Assembly: GCF_000143845.1 (NCBI RefSeq)
Contig: NC_014363.1
Location: 357,186-421,185 of the forward strand
DNA from: Olsenella uli DSM 7084
GTDB taxonomy: Bacteria; Actinomycetota; Coriobacteriia; Coriobacteriales; Atopobiaceae
DNA: 64,000 nt
Reading direction: 5' to 3'
Shown: positions 23,230 to 32,309 of the stretch, piece after piece
How the letters are laid out: each line of letters starts with the position of its first letter
Position numbering within the stretch: the first letter of the stretch is position 1
Position numbers and translations under genes: made by a program
The notes under the pieces: model-generated
What the model was told of the DNA's origin: nothing
Databases searched by the model: none
What the model saw: only the letters and a program-made list of their open reading frames with translations

Positions 23230-23730
23230 CTAGATAGTCCTGTCCACGAAGCCGGCAAGTCGTTCGAGCGCGGGCTTGCGCTGGGAGCGGCTGAAGAAGA
23301 TCTCCGAGCCGTCCACCATCACGACTGCCCCTTGGCGTATGTGCACGACCTGGGCCATGTTGACGATGTGGCTGGCAGACGTCTTGACGAAGCCCTTGTC
23401 GCCCAGCTCGGCCGCAGTCCTGCTCAGGGTTCCCCGCAAGCGCAGGGGCTCGTCCTCGCCGAGCAGGTGGTAGTGGAGGTCATGCTTGGAGATGTCTACG
23501 TAGACAACGTCCGCAGCTCCTCGGCTGCCTCCGTCCCGTTGATGCCGGGGAGCGCTATGTCCATGAAGATGAGGTCGGCCGTGCGCTGCGAGTTCATGAA
23601 CTCCACGGCGGTGGACAGCACCTCGACCGAGAAGGACGTGCCCTTCTCGGTCGCATAGCGTGCCAGATGGGCGCGCAGCCTGTCAGCCTCCGCGGGGGGA
23701 GTCCTCGACCATGAGAATGCGATATGCCAT
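23230..23730 (-). pseudogene. LytTR-type response regulator, broken
   Basis: Pieces of one gene lie in different frames. An ATG at 23730 (after AAGGAAG) gives MAYRILMVEDS; then, after a frameshift, a receiver domain follows (LRAHLARYATEKGTS, DLIFMDIALPGINGTEAAEEL). The rest of the receiver is missing, and after a second frame change a LytTR DNA-binding tail appears (GFVKTSASHIVNM, VMVDGSEIFFSRSQR) ending at 23230. About 60-70 codons are deleted between the parts. The intact protein would have been an AgrA/LytR-like regulator of about 240 residues. Confidence 0.75.
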
Positions 23731-23812
23731 GCGACTTCCTTGGCCCCATGGTAGCTCAGGCCGAGCGGCGGCACGGGCCGCCGAATATGCCTATGCCTGG
23801 GGTGCCAGGAGG

Positions 23813-24430
23813 CTACCTCAGCGTGGGGTCATAGGCGCGGGCGTATTGCGTGAACAGGCGGTCGAAGAAGTAGGTGACGCCGAAGGTGGCGTATATCCGA
23901 TGGAGCGCGCCGCCCTCCTCCGCCCCATCGCCGATGCGCAGGACGTCACCGAAGAGGGCGTGCAGCTCATCGTCACGACTGGCGGTGAGGACGACCTTCT
24001 GGGCGCCGGAGCGCCCGATGAGCTCGCGCTGCCGACGTGCGAAGCCGTTGGAGGTCGTGACCACGATCAGGAGGTCGGAGGGACCAAGCGCACGGATGCC
24101 GTTGACCTCGGTGCTGTTTTCGGAGACCAAGCGGACGACCTTGCCCTCTGAGAGCATGGCCTGCTGGAACTCGCGCAGTGCGAGGACGGACGACTCCGTC
24201 GCGAAGATGACGATGTGGGAGCTCTCTCCCATGCGGGAGATGAGGTCTGCCATGTCGAGCCCGTCGGCTAGCTTGTCGATGATGGCGTATATCTCCCCCA
24301 GATCAGCCCTGAGCTGGCGACCCTCGTCGCGCTCCGCCCTCACGTAAGTGAGGTAGTGCTGTCGCAGCGCCGCGCGCTCGCCCTCGGTCAGCGTGCTCTT
24401 GGGAGTGATGTCGAAGCCAATCTCGCTCAT
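23813..24430 (-). CDS. SIS-domain protein (RpiR-like without HTH)
   Basis: The 205-residue protein contains a sugar-isomerase (SIS) fold: SSHIVIFATESSVLALREFQ, DLLIVVTTSNGFARRQREL and KVVLTASRDDE. RpiR regulators normally have an N-terminal helix-turn-helix of about 75 residues before this domain; here only about 70 residues of helical, non-HTH-like sequence precede it. The ATG at 24430 is preceded by GAGGTG. It may bind a phosphosugar; whether it binds DNA is doubtful. Confidence 0.7.
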   Translation of the reverse strand: MSEIGFDITPKSTLTEGERAALRQHYLTYVRAERDEGRQLRADLGEIYAIIDKLADGLDMADLISRMGESSHIVIFATESSVLALREFQQAMLSEGKVVRLVSENSTEVNGIRALGPSDLLIVVTTSNGFARRQRELIGRSGAQKVVLTASRDDELHALFGDVLRIGDGAEEGGALHRIYATFGVTYFFDRLFTQYARAYDPTLR

Positions 24431-24610
24431 GGGCACCTCGCTTTGGTTGCTGGGACCTGCTGCAAGTCTACTACTGCCTCGCCCTCCAGGCCTCCAAGGG
24501 AAGCCCGCTGCGTGGGGGCCCTGTGGTTGGCTCGTCGGAAGGCATCGGCAGCATCGTTTTGGGCATAAACTAGCGCGGATGGCTCCAGCCCGTTCACCCA
24601 AGGAGGACCC

Positions 24611-25765
24611 GTGTCCCATTCTGCCGAAAAGCCGGTCAAGATCGTTCTTCTCACCGGTTATCTGGGCGCTGGCAAGACCACCCTGCTCAATCACATCCTC
24701 GCTAACGACGAGGGCATCCGCGCCGCCGTCATCGTCAACGACATCGGCGAGGTGAACGTCGACGCCAGCCTCATACGGGACGGTGGCCTCTCCGAGACCG
24801 ACGACCTCATCCCCATGACCAACGGCTGCATCTGCTGCACCCTCTCCGATGACCTGTCGCGCCAGCTGGCCGGCATCGCGCGGTCCGGCCACTTCGACTA
24901 CATCGTCATCGAGGCCTCGGGCATCTGCGAGCCCATCCCCATCGCCTACACCATCAGCTCGTTCTGCGACCAGGGCGAGAGCGGTGGCAGGGCACCGCTT
25001 GCCCTGGACAACATCGTTGCCGTGGTCGACGCCAAACGCATGTTCGACGAGTTCGATGGGGGTCGGGACCTGCTGAGGGACGACATCGGCGAGGACGACA
25101 TCGAGTCCCTCCTCATCCAGCAGATAGAGTTCTGCTCCACGCTCGTCCTGAACAAGTGCGACCTCGTGACCCCTCCACAGCTCGCCGAGCTACACGCCCT
25201 GGCCCGCAGCCTGCAGAGGGACGCCGTGATCGTGGAGGCCGCCAAGGGTGACGTCCCCATGGCAGAGCTTCTGGACACCGGTCGCTTCGACTTCGAGCGC
25301 GCCTACGGCTCGGCCGCTTGGCTCGACGCCATGGAGCACCCCGAGGAGCACGAGGATCCCGAGGTCCTGGAGTATGACATCACGACCTTCGTCTACAAGC
25401 GCCGCAGGCCCTTCGACGCCAATGCGCTCTCGGACTACGTCAGCACCTGGGGCAGCGACGTCATCCGCTCGAAGGGCTGCGTCTGGGCCGACCGAGACCC
25501 CGACATGTGCTACCTCTTCGAGCAGGCGGGCAGGCAGGTCCGCCTGACGGAGAACGGCCTCTTCGTGGACTCCGCGCCCGAGGCCGAGAAGCGGCGCATC
25601 CTGAGGGACAACCCACAGCTTTTGGACGACTGGGACGATTCCTGCGGCGACCGCATGACCAAGATCTGCTTCATCGGGCGCCACATGGACAGGGGCGCCC
25701 TTACGGCGGGCCTCGACGCCTGCCTCACCGACTGGGAGGACCTGGACGCGAGGTGCGGGGAGTAG
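24611..25765 (+). CDS. CobW/P47K-family GTP-dependent metallochaperone
   Basis: The 384-residue protein has a P-loop GYLGAGKTTLLN (residues 16-27), the metal-binding CxCC motif in NGCICCTL, a Walker B-like IVIEASGICEP and the G4 motif NKCD, then a CobW C-terminal domain. COG0523 proteins deliver zinc or other metals to client enzymes. The GTG at 24611 follows AAGGAGG with ideal spacing. No zinc-regulator box is evident upstream. Confidence 0.9.
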   Translation: MSHSAEKPVKIVLLTGYLGAGKTTLLNHILANDEGIRAAVIVNDIGEVNVDASLIRDGGLSETDDLIPMTNGCICCTLSDDLSRQLAGIARSGHFDYIVIEASGICEPIPIAYTISSFCDQGESGGRAPLALDNIVAVVDAKRMFDEFDGGRDLLRDDIGEDDIESLLIQQIEFCSTLVLNKCDLVTPPQLAELHALARSLQRDAVIVEAAKGDVPMAELLDTGRFDFERAYGSAAWLDAMEHPEEHEDPEVLEYDITTFVYKRRRPFDANALSDYVSTWGSDVIRSKGCVWADRDPDMCYLFEQAGRQVRLTENGLFVDSAPEAEKRRILRDNPQLLDDWDDSCGDRMTKICFIGRHMDRGALTAGLDACLTDWEDLDARCGE

Positions 25766-25834
25766 GTCCCTCCCGCACGCTTTCTGCCAAGTCGGGAACG
25801 GAACGGGGGAGGGCACAAAGTCAGGGAGAGACGC

Positions 25835-27649
25835 ATGGCACTGCGCAGCACGACAGATCGCAACGACCGTTCGACCATACGGAGGACGCTCCACTACTTC
25901 TGGGGCGTGACTCGGCAGAAGCCGGGGGCGTTCGCGCTCTCGATCGTGAGCTCGGTGGGCTACACCGCCCTGCTCACCTTCGCCAACACCTACGTGATGG
26001 GCCTCATAGTGGACAGGGTCCAGGCCGCTCCCGTGGCACCCGGCCAAGTCTTTTCCGTGTTCGGTCCCTACGTCGTGGCGTTGCTCCTGGTGAACGCCCT
26101 GGGGCAGACGCTCTCCAAGCTTCAGGACTACTCGGTCTACAAGTTGGAGATAAACGGTGACTACCAGCTGAGCCGCCTGTGCTTCGACACGCTGTCCAAC
26201 CAGTCGATGACCTTCCACAACAGCCGCTTCGGCGGCTCGCTCGTCAGCCAGACCTCGCGCTTCGTGTCGGGCTACTCGGGCCTGGTGGACGTTGTGACCT
26301 ACTCGCTCTATCCCACGCTCGCCTCCATCGTGCTGACGGTGGGCATGCTCCTTCCCATCGCACCGACCTTCGTCGCGATCCTGATGGCCATGCTCGTGCT
26401 CTACGTGGCGCTGGCCTATGGCATGTACAAGCGCATCCTCCCGCTCTCCGCCCAGGCCTCCGCAGCCCAGAACAGGCTCTCGGGCGTGCTGTCCGACGCC
26501 GTCACCAACATCCTCGCCGTCAAGACCTATGGGCGCGAGGACTACGAGCGCAGCCTGTTCACGGATGCCGACTGCAAGGCCATGACCGCAGCGAACGCAA
26601 ACATGCGCGCGACCATGAGGCGCGGCTTCACGACGTCCTTCCTGATCACGGTGATCATGCTCGTGGCCTCGATCTTCGTGTCGGGCGGCAACGCCTGGTT
26701 TGGCATCAGCGCCGGCTCGCTGGTCATGATGTTCACCTACACGTACAACCTGACCATGCGCTTCAACTACTTCAACTCCATGATGCAGCGCATCAACCGC
26801 TCCCTGGGCGACGCCGCCGAGATGACGCGCGTCCTGGACGAGCCCACCCTCGTGGCTGACGACGCGGGCGCGCGACCGCTTGAGGTGCGCGAGGGCCGCA
26901 TCGACTTCGAGCACCTGGGCTTCCGCTACGCCGACGCGCAGAAGGACGACAAGGTCTTCGAGGACCTCAGCCTCCACATCCCCGCCGGCCAGCGCGTCGG
27001 CCTGGTGGGACGCTCGGGGTCGGGCAAGACCACGCTCACCAAGCTGCTGCTGCGCCTGGATGACGTCCAGGAGGGCCGCGTGCTGGTGGACGGCCAGGAC
27101 GTGAGCCGCTGCACCCAGCAGTCGCTGCGTCGGCAGGTGGCCTACGTGCCGCAGGAGGCGCTCCTGTTCCATCGCAGCATCCGCGAGAACATCTCCTACG
27201 GTAGGCCCGGTGCCACGGAGGAGGAGATCCGCGCGGCCGCAGCCGAGGCCAACGCCCTCGAGTTCATAGACCGCCTTCCCCAGGGCTTCGACACCATGGT
27301 GGGCGAGAGGGGCGTCAAGCTCTCGGGTGGCCAGCGCCAGCGCGTTGCCATAGCCCGTGCCATCCTGGTGGACGCACCGATCCTGGTCTTGGACGAGGCG
27401 ACCTCGGCCCTCGACTCCGAGTCCGAGGCACTGGTGCAGGGCGCGCTCGAGAACCTCATGCGTGGTCGCACCTCCATCGTGGTGGCACACCGCCTGTCGA
27501 CCGTTGCCTCGCTCGACCGCATCGTCGTGCTGTCCGACGGTCGTATCGTCGAGGATGGGACGCACCACGACCTGGTCGAAGCTGGCGGCGAGTACGCAGG
27601 GCTCTGGGACCGCCAGACCGGCGGCTTCCTGGAGGGAGACGTGGAATAG
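25835..27649 (+). CDS. ABC exporter, fused permease and ATPase
   Basis: The 604-residue half-transporter has an N-terminal six-helix type I exporter domain and a C-terminal nucleotide-binding domain: Walker A GRSGSGKTTL (about 392), Q-loop VPQEALLF, signature LSGGQRQRVAIARAI (about 496), Walker B ILVLDEATSALD and the switch His in VVAHRLST. It would work as a homodimer or with another half-transporter. The substrate is unknown; multidrug- or lipid-exporter relatives are typical. It is 37 bases from the next gene. Confidence 0.93.
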   Translation: MALRSTTDRNDRSTIRRTLHYFWGVTRQKPGAFALSIVSSVGYTALLTFANTYVMGLIVDRVQAAPVAPGQVFSVFGPYVVALLLVNALGQTLSKLQDYSVYKLEINGDYQLSRLCFDTLSNQSMTFHNSRFGGSLVSQTSRFVSGYSGLVDVVTYSLYPTLASIVLTVGMLLPIAPTFVAILMAMLVLYVALAYGMYKRILPLSAQASAAQNRLSGVLSDAVTNILAVKTYGREDYERSLFTDADCKAMTAANANMRATMRRGFTTSFLITVIMLVASIFVSGGNAWFGISAGSLVMMFTYTYNLTMRFNYFNSMMQRINRSLGDAAEMTRVLDEPTLVADDAGARPLEVREGRIDFEHLGFRYADAQKDDKVFEDLSLHIPAGQRVGLVGRSGSGKTTLTKLLLRLDDVQEGRVLVDGQDVSRCTQQSLRRQVAYVPQEALLFHRSIRENISYGRPGATEEEIRAAAAEANALEFIDRLPQGFDTMVGERGVKLSGGQRQRVAIARAILVDAPILVLDEATSALDSESEALVQGALENLMRGRTSIVVAHRLSTVASLDRIVVLSDGRIVEDGTHHDLVEAGGEYAGLWDRQTGGFLEGDVE

Positions 27650-27686
27650 CGCCTCGTGGCGCCTGGTCGAGAGGGACGCTCCCTTC

Positions 27687-28349
27687 ATGGTAGGTAGGAC
27701 GCACATAGCCGCAGGCGTGGCAGCCTCGCTGGCGCTGGTGCCGCTTTCGGGTGGTCCGGTCGCCTGCCTGCCCGCCGTCATCGGAGGTGCGCTGGGTGGC
27801 CTCGCCTGCGACACGGACGTCGGCTCGAGTGAGGGCAGCCGGCAGCTCCGTCGCGCGTGGGTCGCGCTGGCAGCCATCGTGGCGGCGTCCCTCGTCGCCG
27901 ACCGGGCGCTCGACGCGGGCGTCTGCGCATATGCGCTGCGGCACCTGGGGATGGAGCAGCTCGCCGGCATGGCCCTGCTCGTCGCGGTGCTTGCCTGCGG
28001 TCGCGCCTCCGGGCACCGGGGCTTCTCGCACTCCCTGCTTGGCCTGGTGGTTGCGGTGGCTGCCGTAAGGCTGGCCTATCCGCCACTTGTGACCTACTTT
28101 GCCATGGGCTACGTCTCGCATGTCCTGCTCGACCTGCTCAACAAGAGGCCCGTGCGGCTGTTCTGGCCTGTGGGGCGTGGCGTGTCCCTGGGTGCCTGCA
28201 AGGCGGGTGGCGTGCTCGACAATGTCCTCTGCGCCCTGGGAGTCCTTGTGGCCGTCGGTCTGATCGCCTGGCATGCGGGCGTACGGCTGCCGATGGGGCT
28301 GCCTCTGCCACCGTCACTCCCGTTCGCGTTGCCGTTCCCTATGCCATGA
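27687..28349 (+). CDS. YdjM-like membrane-bound metal-dependent hydrolase
   Basis: The 220-residue protein has several membrane segments and the family motifs GRTHIAAG near the start and HRGFSHS in the middle, then YVSHVLLDLLN. The conserved His and Asp residues suggest a metal site, as in DUF457/YdjM proteins. The ATG at 27687 is chosen because the frame upstream reads within the ABC gene. Its last 11 bases overlap the end of the HAD gene on the other strand. Confidence 0.8.
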   Translation: MVGRTHIAAGVAASLALVPLSGGPVACLPAVIGGALGGLACDTDVGSSEGSRQLRRAWVALAAIVAASLVADRALDAGVCAYALRHLGMEQLAGMALLVAVLACGRASGHRGFSHSLLGLVVAVAAVRLAYPPLVTYFAMGYVSHVLLDLLNKRPVRLFWPVGRGVSLGACKAGGVLDNVLCALGVLVAVGLIAWHAGVRLPMGLPLPPSLPFALPFPMP

Positions 28350-29151
28350 GGGCTTGGAGGGCGTGGGCGGCGCCATCGTGGTCGTTGTCCTCGGTGACGA
28401 ACCCTGCTGCCCGACGGACCTCTGCTGACGCGTTGCCCATGGCGACGCCCAGGCCCGCCGCCCTGAGCATCTCGAGGTCGTTGTCACCATCGCCCAGGGC
28501 CAGCGTGTCCTCGGTCCCTATGCCCCAGTGGGCGCAGAGCGCCCTGAGGGCGTCCGCCTTGCTGACGCCCATGGCGTTGACCTCGACGAGGATGGGGCTT
28601 GACGTGCAGACCGAGAGCTGCGGGAAGGCAGCGGAGAGCTGTCTTGCCAGGGGCTGCGACTGGCCCGCCTCGCACATGAGCAGGACCTTGCCGACGCAGG
28701 CGTCGTCTGCCAGCTCGGCCGTTGTCCCCTCCTGGGCCGTCACCTTGACCACCTCCTCCTCATGGGCGATGCGCGGGTCTCGTCGGCTGGCGACGATCCA
28801 GCGTGCGGGCGTGAAGACGTTCCAGCTTGCGTCAAGGTGGCTCTGCTCCAGGTAGCTCACGACAGCCGTCGCCTGGGCCACGCTGAGACCGCGCTCGAGC
28901 ACCTTGTCCCCCTGCTCGTCGAAGGCGAGTGCGCCGCCAAAGGCGATGACTGCCGTCCTGAGGCCGCAGGAGCCTCGAACCGTCTCGATGCCTTGGGGAC
29001 TGCGAGAGGATGCGAGCGTGACATGGATGCCCGCGTGGATGCAGGCCTCGAGCGTCTCTCGTGTCGTTTGGGACATGGTGTGGTCGGAGCATAGGAGCGT
29101 GCCGTCGATGTCGCTGAAGACGGCCTTCCACCGATGGGACCGTTCGAACAT
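28339..29151 (-). CDS. Cof-type HAD phosphatase
   Basis: The 270-residue protein has HAD motif I DIDGTLL (FSDIDGTLLCSD), motif II in TLASSRSP, the conserved Lys in KADAL and motif IV GDGDNDLEML. The C2-type cap is typical of Cof/YidA sugar-phosphate phosphatases. The ATG at 29151 with AAGGGGGT upstream is preferred to a Met 46 codons earlier. It is divergent from a GntR regulator, with palindromic sites in between. Confidence 0.9.
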   Translation of the reverse strand: MFERSHRWKAVFSDIDGTLLCSDHTMSQTTRETLEACIHAGIHVTLASSRSPQGIETVRGSCGLRTAVIAFGGALAFDEQGDKVLERGLSVAQATAVVSYLEQSHLDASWNVFTPARWIVASRRDPRIAHEEEVVKVTAQEGTTAELADDACVGKVLLMCEAGQSQPLARQLSAAFPQLSVCTSSPILVEVNAMGVSKADALRALCAHWGIGTEDTLALGDGDNDLEMLRAAGLGVAMGNASAEVRRAAGFVTEDNDHDGAAHALQALMA

Positions 29152-29267
29152 GAGATACCCCCTTGCCGCCTCGCTTGGTAGGCCACCGTCGTATCCGCTT
29201 CCTTTGTCTGCTATAGCGTACAGGCCTGCGGTCGCACCGGCTGCGTTGGCACTCGTATTGGTATCTA

Positions 29268-29278
29268 GGTATGATACC
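29268..29278. promoter_or_regulatory. GntR-type operator candidate
   Basis: GGTATGATACC is a perfect 11-bp palindrome, with related half sites GGTATC (29260-29265) and GGGATACC downstream (about 29292). It lies between the divergent HAD and GntR genes and fits a GntR/HutC-family binding site controlling both. Confidence 0.5.
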
Positions 29279-29385
29279 TTTACTACCAAATGGGATACCT
29301 TTCGGGGCGTCCCTGCCCGGATCGTCCGGGATCAGCCTGGAGTGCCTGAGATCATGACGTTCCGTCGTCGGCAGATGAGGGGAGC

Positions 29386-30174
29386 ATGGACATACTTGTG
29401 CTGATCGCACGCGACCCCCTGGACCCTTCGTCGAAGGTCCCGCTCTGGCGGCAGCTCAAGCACAGGCTGCAGCAGCTCATGGCCTCGGGGGTCGCGGGTG
29501 AAGGTGACGCCCTGCCGCCCGAGCGTAACATGGCGGATGCCTTGGGCCTCTCGCGTACCACGGTGCGTCGATGCCTCGACGCGCTTGCCGACGAGGGACG
29601 CATCGTCCGCACGCGGGGACGGGGGACCTTTGTGGCACGTCCCTTGGGCTTGGGGGCCGCACGGGACCGCTATGCCTACAGCTTCACGGCCGAGGCAGAG
29701 GCCTCGGGGCGGGAGCCGTCGACCAGGGTCCTCAGCTTCGGCCAGTCACCGGCGACCGTCGCCCTTGCGGAACGGCTCGAGCTGGAGGAGGGCGAGGGGC
29801 TGTGGGAGATCCGTCGTCTGCGGCTGGCCGATGGCGAGCCGCTGGCCTATCACAGGGTCTATGTCCCCGTTAGGTGCTGCCCGGAACTCACGCGCGGGGA
29901 TGCCGAACACTCGATCCTGTCGGCCTTGGCCGCGAAGGGTGGGATCTACCCAAGCTCTATGGACGGAAGCTACGAAGCCATCGCACTCGACTCCAGCGAG
30001 GCACGGCTGCTGCGGCAGCGTGCCGGATCTCCCGCCCTTCGCCTTGTTCGCACCAACTTTGCGACCAACGGCATGCCCTATGAGGTCGCCCTTACCATAT
30101 TCCGCGCTGACCGCTACCAGTTGCGCGTTCGCTCGGACGACGGCGTCGACAGCTTCCGCAAGGTCATGCTGTAG
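29386..30174 (+). CDS. GntR/HutC-family regulator with UTRA domain
   Basis: The 262-residue protein has the GntR winged helix (PLWRQLKHRLQQLM, LPPERNMADALGLSRTTVRRCLDAL) and a C-terminal UTRA ligand domain (RDRYAYSFTAEAEASGREPST, AYHRVYVP, PALRLVRTNF). HutC-type regulators respond to sugars, amino acids or their phosphates. ATGAGGGGAGC precedes the ATG. The divergent HAD phosphatase may be its target and suggests a sugar-phosphate signal. Confidence 0.9.
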   Translation: MDILVLIARDPLDPSSKVPLWRQLKHRLQQLMASGVAGEGDALPPERNMADALGLSRTTVRRCLDALADEGRIVRTRGRGTFVARPLGLGAARDRYAYSFTAEAEASGREPSTRVLSFGQSPATVALAERLELEEGEGLWEIRRLRLADGEPLAYHRVYVPVRCCPELTRGDAEHSILSALAAKGGIYPSSMDGSYEAIALDSSEARLLRQRAGSPALRLVRTNFATNGMPYEVALTIFRADRYQLRVRSDDGVDSFRKVML

Positions 30175-30461
30175 GGTCCGGACGTGGCGTCCGCGCCTTC
30201 GTTCTCCTCAGAAACCCGAGCCTTCATGCATGAGGCAGCACGCTCTGGACGTTTGGGGGGCGGCGCGTCGGCGGCAGCGCGCAGGTCAGGGGCGTCGCAC
30301 ACGGCGCTGTCGTACGAGCCTTTGGCCAGATCGGAGCGGGACCGAAGTAGGGCTGGGATGGACGGGGCCGGAGCCGAGGCGCTGCGCCCTTCTCGTCTAT
30401 ACTGGCGGGGCGCCCTACCGTGACAGTGGTCGCACATGGCGGCCGCGCGAAAGGAAGACCC

Positions 30462-30881
30462 ATGATCAAGGAGCTTTGTAAGGACGAGGCCGTCCTCTCC
30501 CAGAGGTGCGAGCGTGCCACGGCCGAGGATGCCGTCGTTGCCTGGGATCTTATCGACACGATGGACTCCCTGGAAGACGTCGGTTGCCTTGCGGCCAACC
30601 AGATCGGCGTGGCCAAGCAGGTGATCGCCTATCGCGATGACGACCAGGTGGTACACGTCATGTACAACCCACGCATCATGATGGGGCTGGGTGCCTCCAA
30701 GCTCGAGGAAGGTTGCCTCACGCGCGAGGGCACAGTCAGGGTCACGCGCTACGCCAAGGTCAAGGTGTCGTTTGACGAGCTGGTCGAGGGCTCCCTCAAG
30801 GCGCGCAGGCGTGACTACACCGGTTGGGTCGCCGAGATGATCCAGCACATGTGCGACCACTGCAACGGCAAGCTGGTCTAG
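30462..30881 (+). CDS. Peptide deformylase homologue lacking the catalytic Glu
   Basis: The 139-residue protein has peptide deformylase motif 1 (GCLAANQIG, 41-49) and motif 2 (EEGCLT, with metal ligand Cys85). Motif 3, normally HExDH, reads His129-Met-Cys-Asp-His133, so both His ligands remain but the general-base Glu is Met. Such an enzyme should bind metal yet be weak or inactive as a deformylase; it may be a decoy or have another role. The ATG at 30462 follows AAAGGAAG. A housekeeping def gene is expected elsewhere. Confidence 0.8.
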   Translation: MIKELCKDEAVLSQRCERATAEDAVVAWDLIDTMDSLEDVGCLAANQIGVAKQVIAYRDDDQVVHVMYNPRIMMGLGASKLEEGCLTREGTVRVTRYAKVKVSFDELVEGSLKARRRDYTGWVAEMIQHMCDHCNGKLV

Positions 30882-30892
30882 CCGCAGGGACC

Positions 30893-31321
30893 CTACTCAC
30901 AGATGTGGCTCATGCCCTGGGACAGCATGGTGTGGACATGGTCGTCCGAGAGAGAGTAGATGGCCTGCTTCCCGTCGCGGCGGAACTTGACCAGCCGACC
31001 CTGCTTGAGGATGCGGAGCTGGTGCGAGACGGCGCTCTGTGACATGGAGACCTCGTCGGCGATGTCGCTGACGGAGAGGTCGCGCTCAAGCAGGGCGAAC
31101 AGGATCTTTATGCGCGTGGTGTCCGAGAAGATCTTGAATAGGTCGGCCAGGTCATAGAGGATCTCCTCGTCCGGCATCTCGAAGGGGGCGTGGTCCGTGC
31201 CTTCGATATCCGCACACGCGTTCGCGCTTGTGCCCATGCCCGCATGCGAGCGCGCTGCCATCCCCATGCTCCTGCCAGCGCTCTCGCTGGTGCCGTCTTT
31301 GCCCTCTGCCAACGTCCTCAC
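30893..31321 (-). CDS. ArsR/SmtB-family metal sensor, CzrA-like
   Basis: The core (LADLFKIFSDTTRIKILFALL, SDIADEVSMSQSAVSHQLRILKQGRLV) is an ArsR winged helix. The last helix, SDDHVHTMLSQGMSHICE, resembles the alpha-5 zinc site of CzrA/SmtB, with Asp-x-His kept and a His and Glu near the second ligand pair. It should therefore sense Zn or Co and repress an efflux pump, plausibly the P-type ATPase at 58.4-60.5 kb. The listed GTG start gives a 48-residue low-complexity N-terminal extension; internal Met codons at 31267 or 31237 are alternatives. Confidence 0.85.
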   Translation of the reverse strand: MRTLAEGKDGTSESAGRSMGMAARSHAGMGTSANACADIEGTDHAPFEMPDEEILYDLADLFKIFSDTTRIKILFALLERDLSVSDIADEVSMSQSAVSHQLRILKQGRLVKFRRDGKQAIYSLSDDHVHTMLSQGMSHICE

Positions 31322-31428
31322 TCCCTTGCAACAGCCATCCGATGCCTACTGTACCCCGCATCATGCCTGTGGACGCTCGGCGTGCTCGCATGGGCTCCTC
31401 CTGCCGTGTCCGGGCGAGCGCCTTTTTG

Positions 31429-32307
31429 CTAGCGCCTCCCAAGCTCCGTGCGGATCCGGTCGCGGAAGTCGTTCAGGAGTTCGCGGTAGCCGGTCGGGCG
31501 CAGGGTCGGGAACGCGCGCATGATGCGACGCTCCTGGGAGGTGAGCCTGCCGGCGAAGGACTCGGCCAGCTCGGAGAGCGAGGAGACGGGTGGCATGGAC
31601 GGCATGGCGTCGCGCAGCTCGTGTAGGCGCGTTCGGGTACCGCCCAGACGGCCCCAGACGCGGACGTCACCCAGAAGCCTCTCGAGTCCCGCGCGTGCCT
31701 GGACGTCCGGAAGGCTCTCGCGCAGTGCGCCCAGACGCTCGAGCGTGCCCGTGCGCAGATCGTCCATCTTGGAGCTGAATGACGTGAGACCCAAGTTGGT
31801 GACGACGAAGTCCGCTAGGAACACGGCGAGCGTGACGAGGGTGATGAGCGTGCGGTTGCGAGGACCCAGTGACGCGACCCAGGCCCCGAGGACGGGCTGC
31901 ACCACGAACACGATGAGCACACAGCAGAGGCCAAACTCGGCAAAGCCTCCCGCCCAGACACGCCCCTGCAGGTTGAGGGGTTTGTCGGAGTAGTCCCACC
32001 ACCGCGCGTGGTAGGCGCGCTCCATTGCGACGGAGGTCACGAACTCGAGCAGGCAGCTCACGGCTCCTCCTACCAGGAACACGGCAAGCGCACCCCGTGC
32101 CGAGGGCGTCGAAAACAAGGGACAGAGCGGTGCGCACGCAACGCCCCCCGCCCCGTAGATGGGACAGTAGGGGCCGTTGAGGAACCCGCGGTTGACCAAG
32201 CGCCGCTCGCCTATCGAGCAGTACGTCGACTCCATGGCCCAGCCGCCGACGCTGTAGGCGACGAAGTAGATCCACCAGGTAAAGAGTAGGTCGAGGGGGG
32301 ACGGCAT
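31429..32307 (-). CDS. CmpB-like putative ABC permease (membrane protein)
   Basis: The 292-residue protein has five or so hydrophobic segments and the family pattern GWAMESTYCSIGERRLVNRGFLNGPYCPIYGAG, here recognised by GWAMESTYCS and GFLNGPYCPIYG. A ~110-residue cytosolic, helical C-terminal tail follows. The function of this DUF1113-type family is not known. The ATG at 32307 is chosen from the pattern; it lies directly after the HD gene stop, so they are coupled. Confidence 0.75.
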   Translation of the reverse strand: MPSPLDLLFTWWIYFVAYSVGGWAMESTYCSIGERRLVNRGFLNGPYCPIYGAGGVACAPLCPLFSTPSARGALAVFLVGGAVSCLLEFVTSVAMERAYHARWWDYSDKPLNLQGRVWAGGFAEFGLCCVLIVFVVQPVLGAWVASLGPRNRTLITLVTLAVFLADFVVTNLGLTSFSSKMDDLRTGTLERLGALRESLPDVQARAGLERLLGDVRVWGRLGGTRTRLHELRDAMPSMPPVSSLSELAESFAGRLTSQERRIMRAFPTLRPTGYRELLNDFRDRIRTELGRR

Positions 32308-32309
32308 GC

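Noticed and set aside
25190-27970. 926-codon frame on the minus strand
   Set aside because: It lies opposite the CobW and ABC genes, has biased His/Gly/Val composition and no domain.
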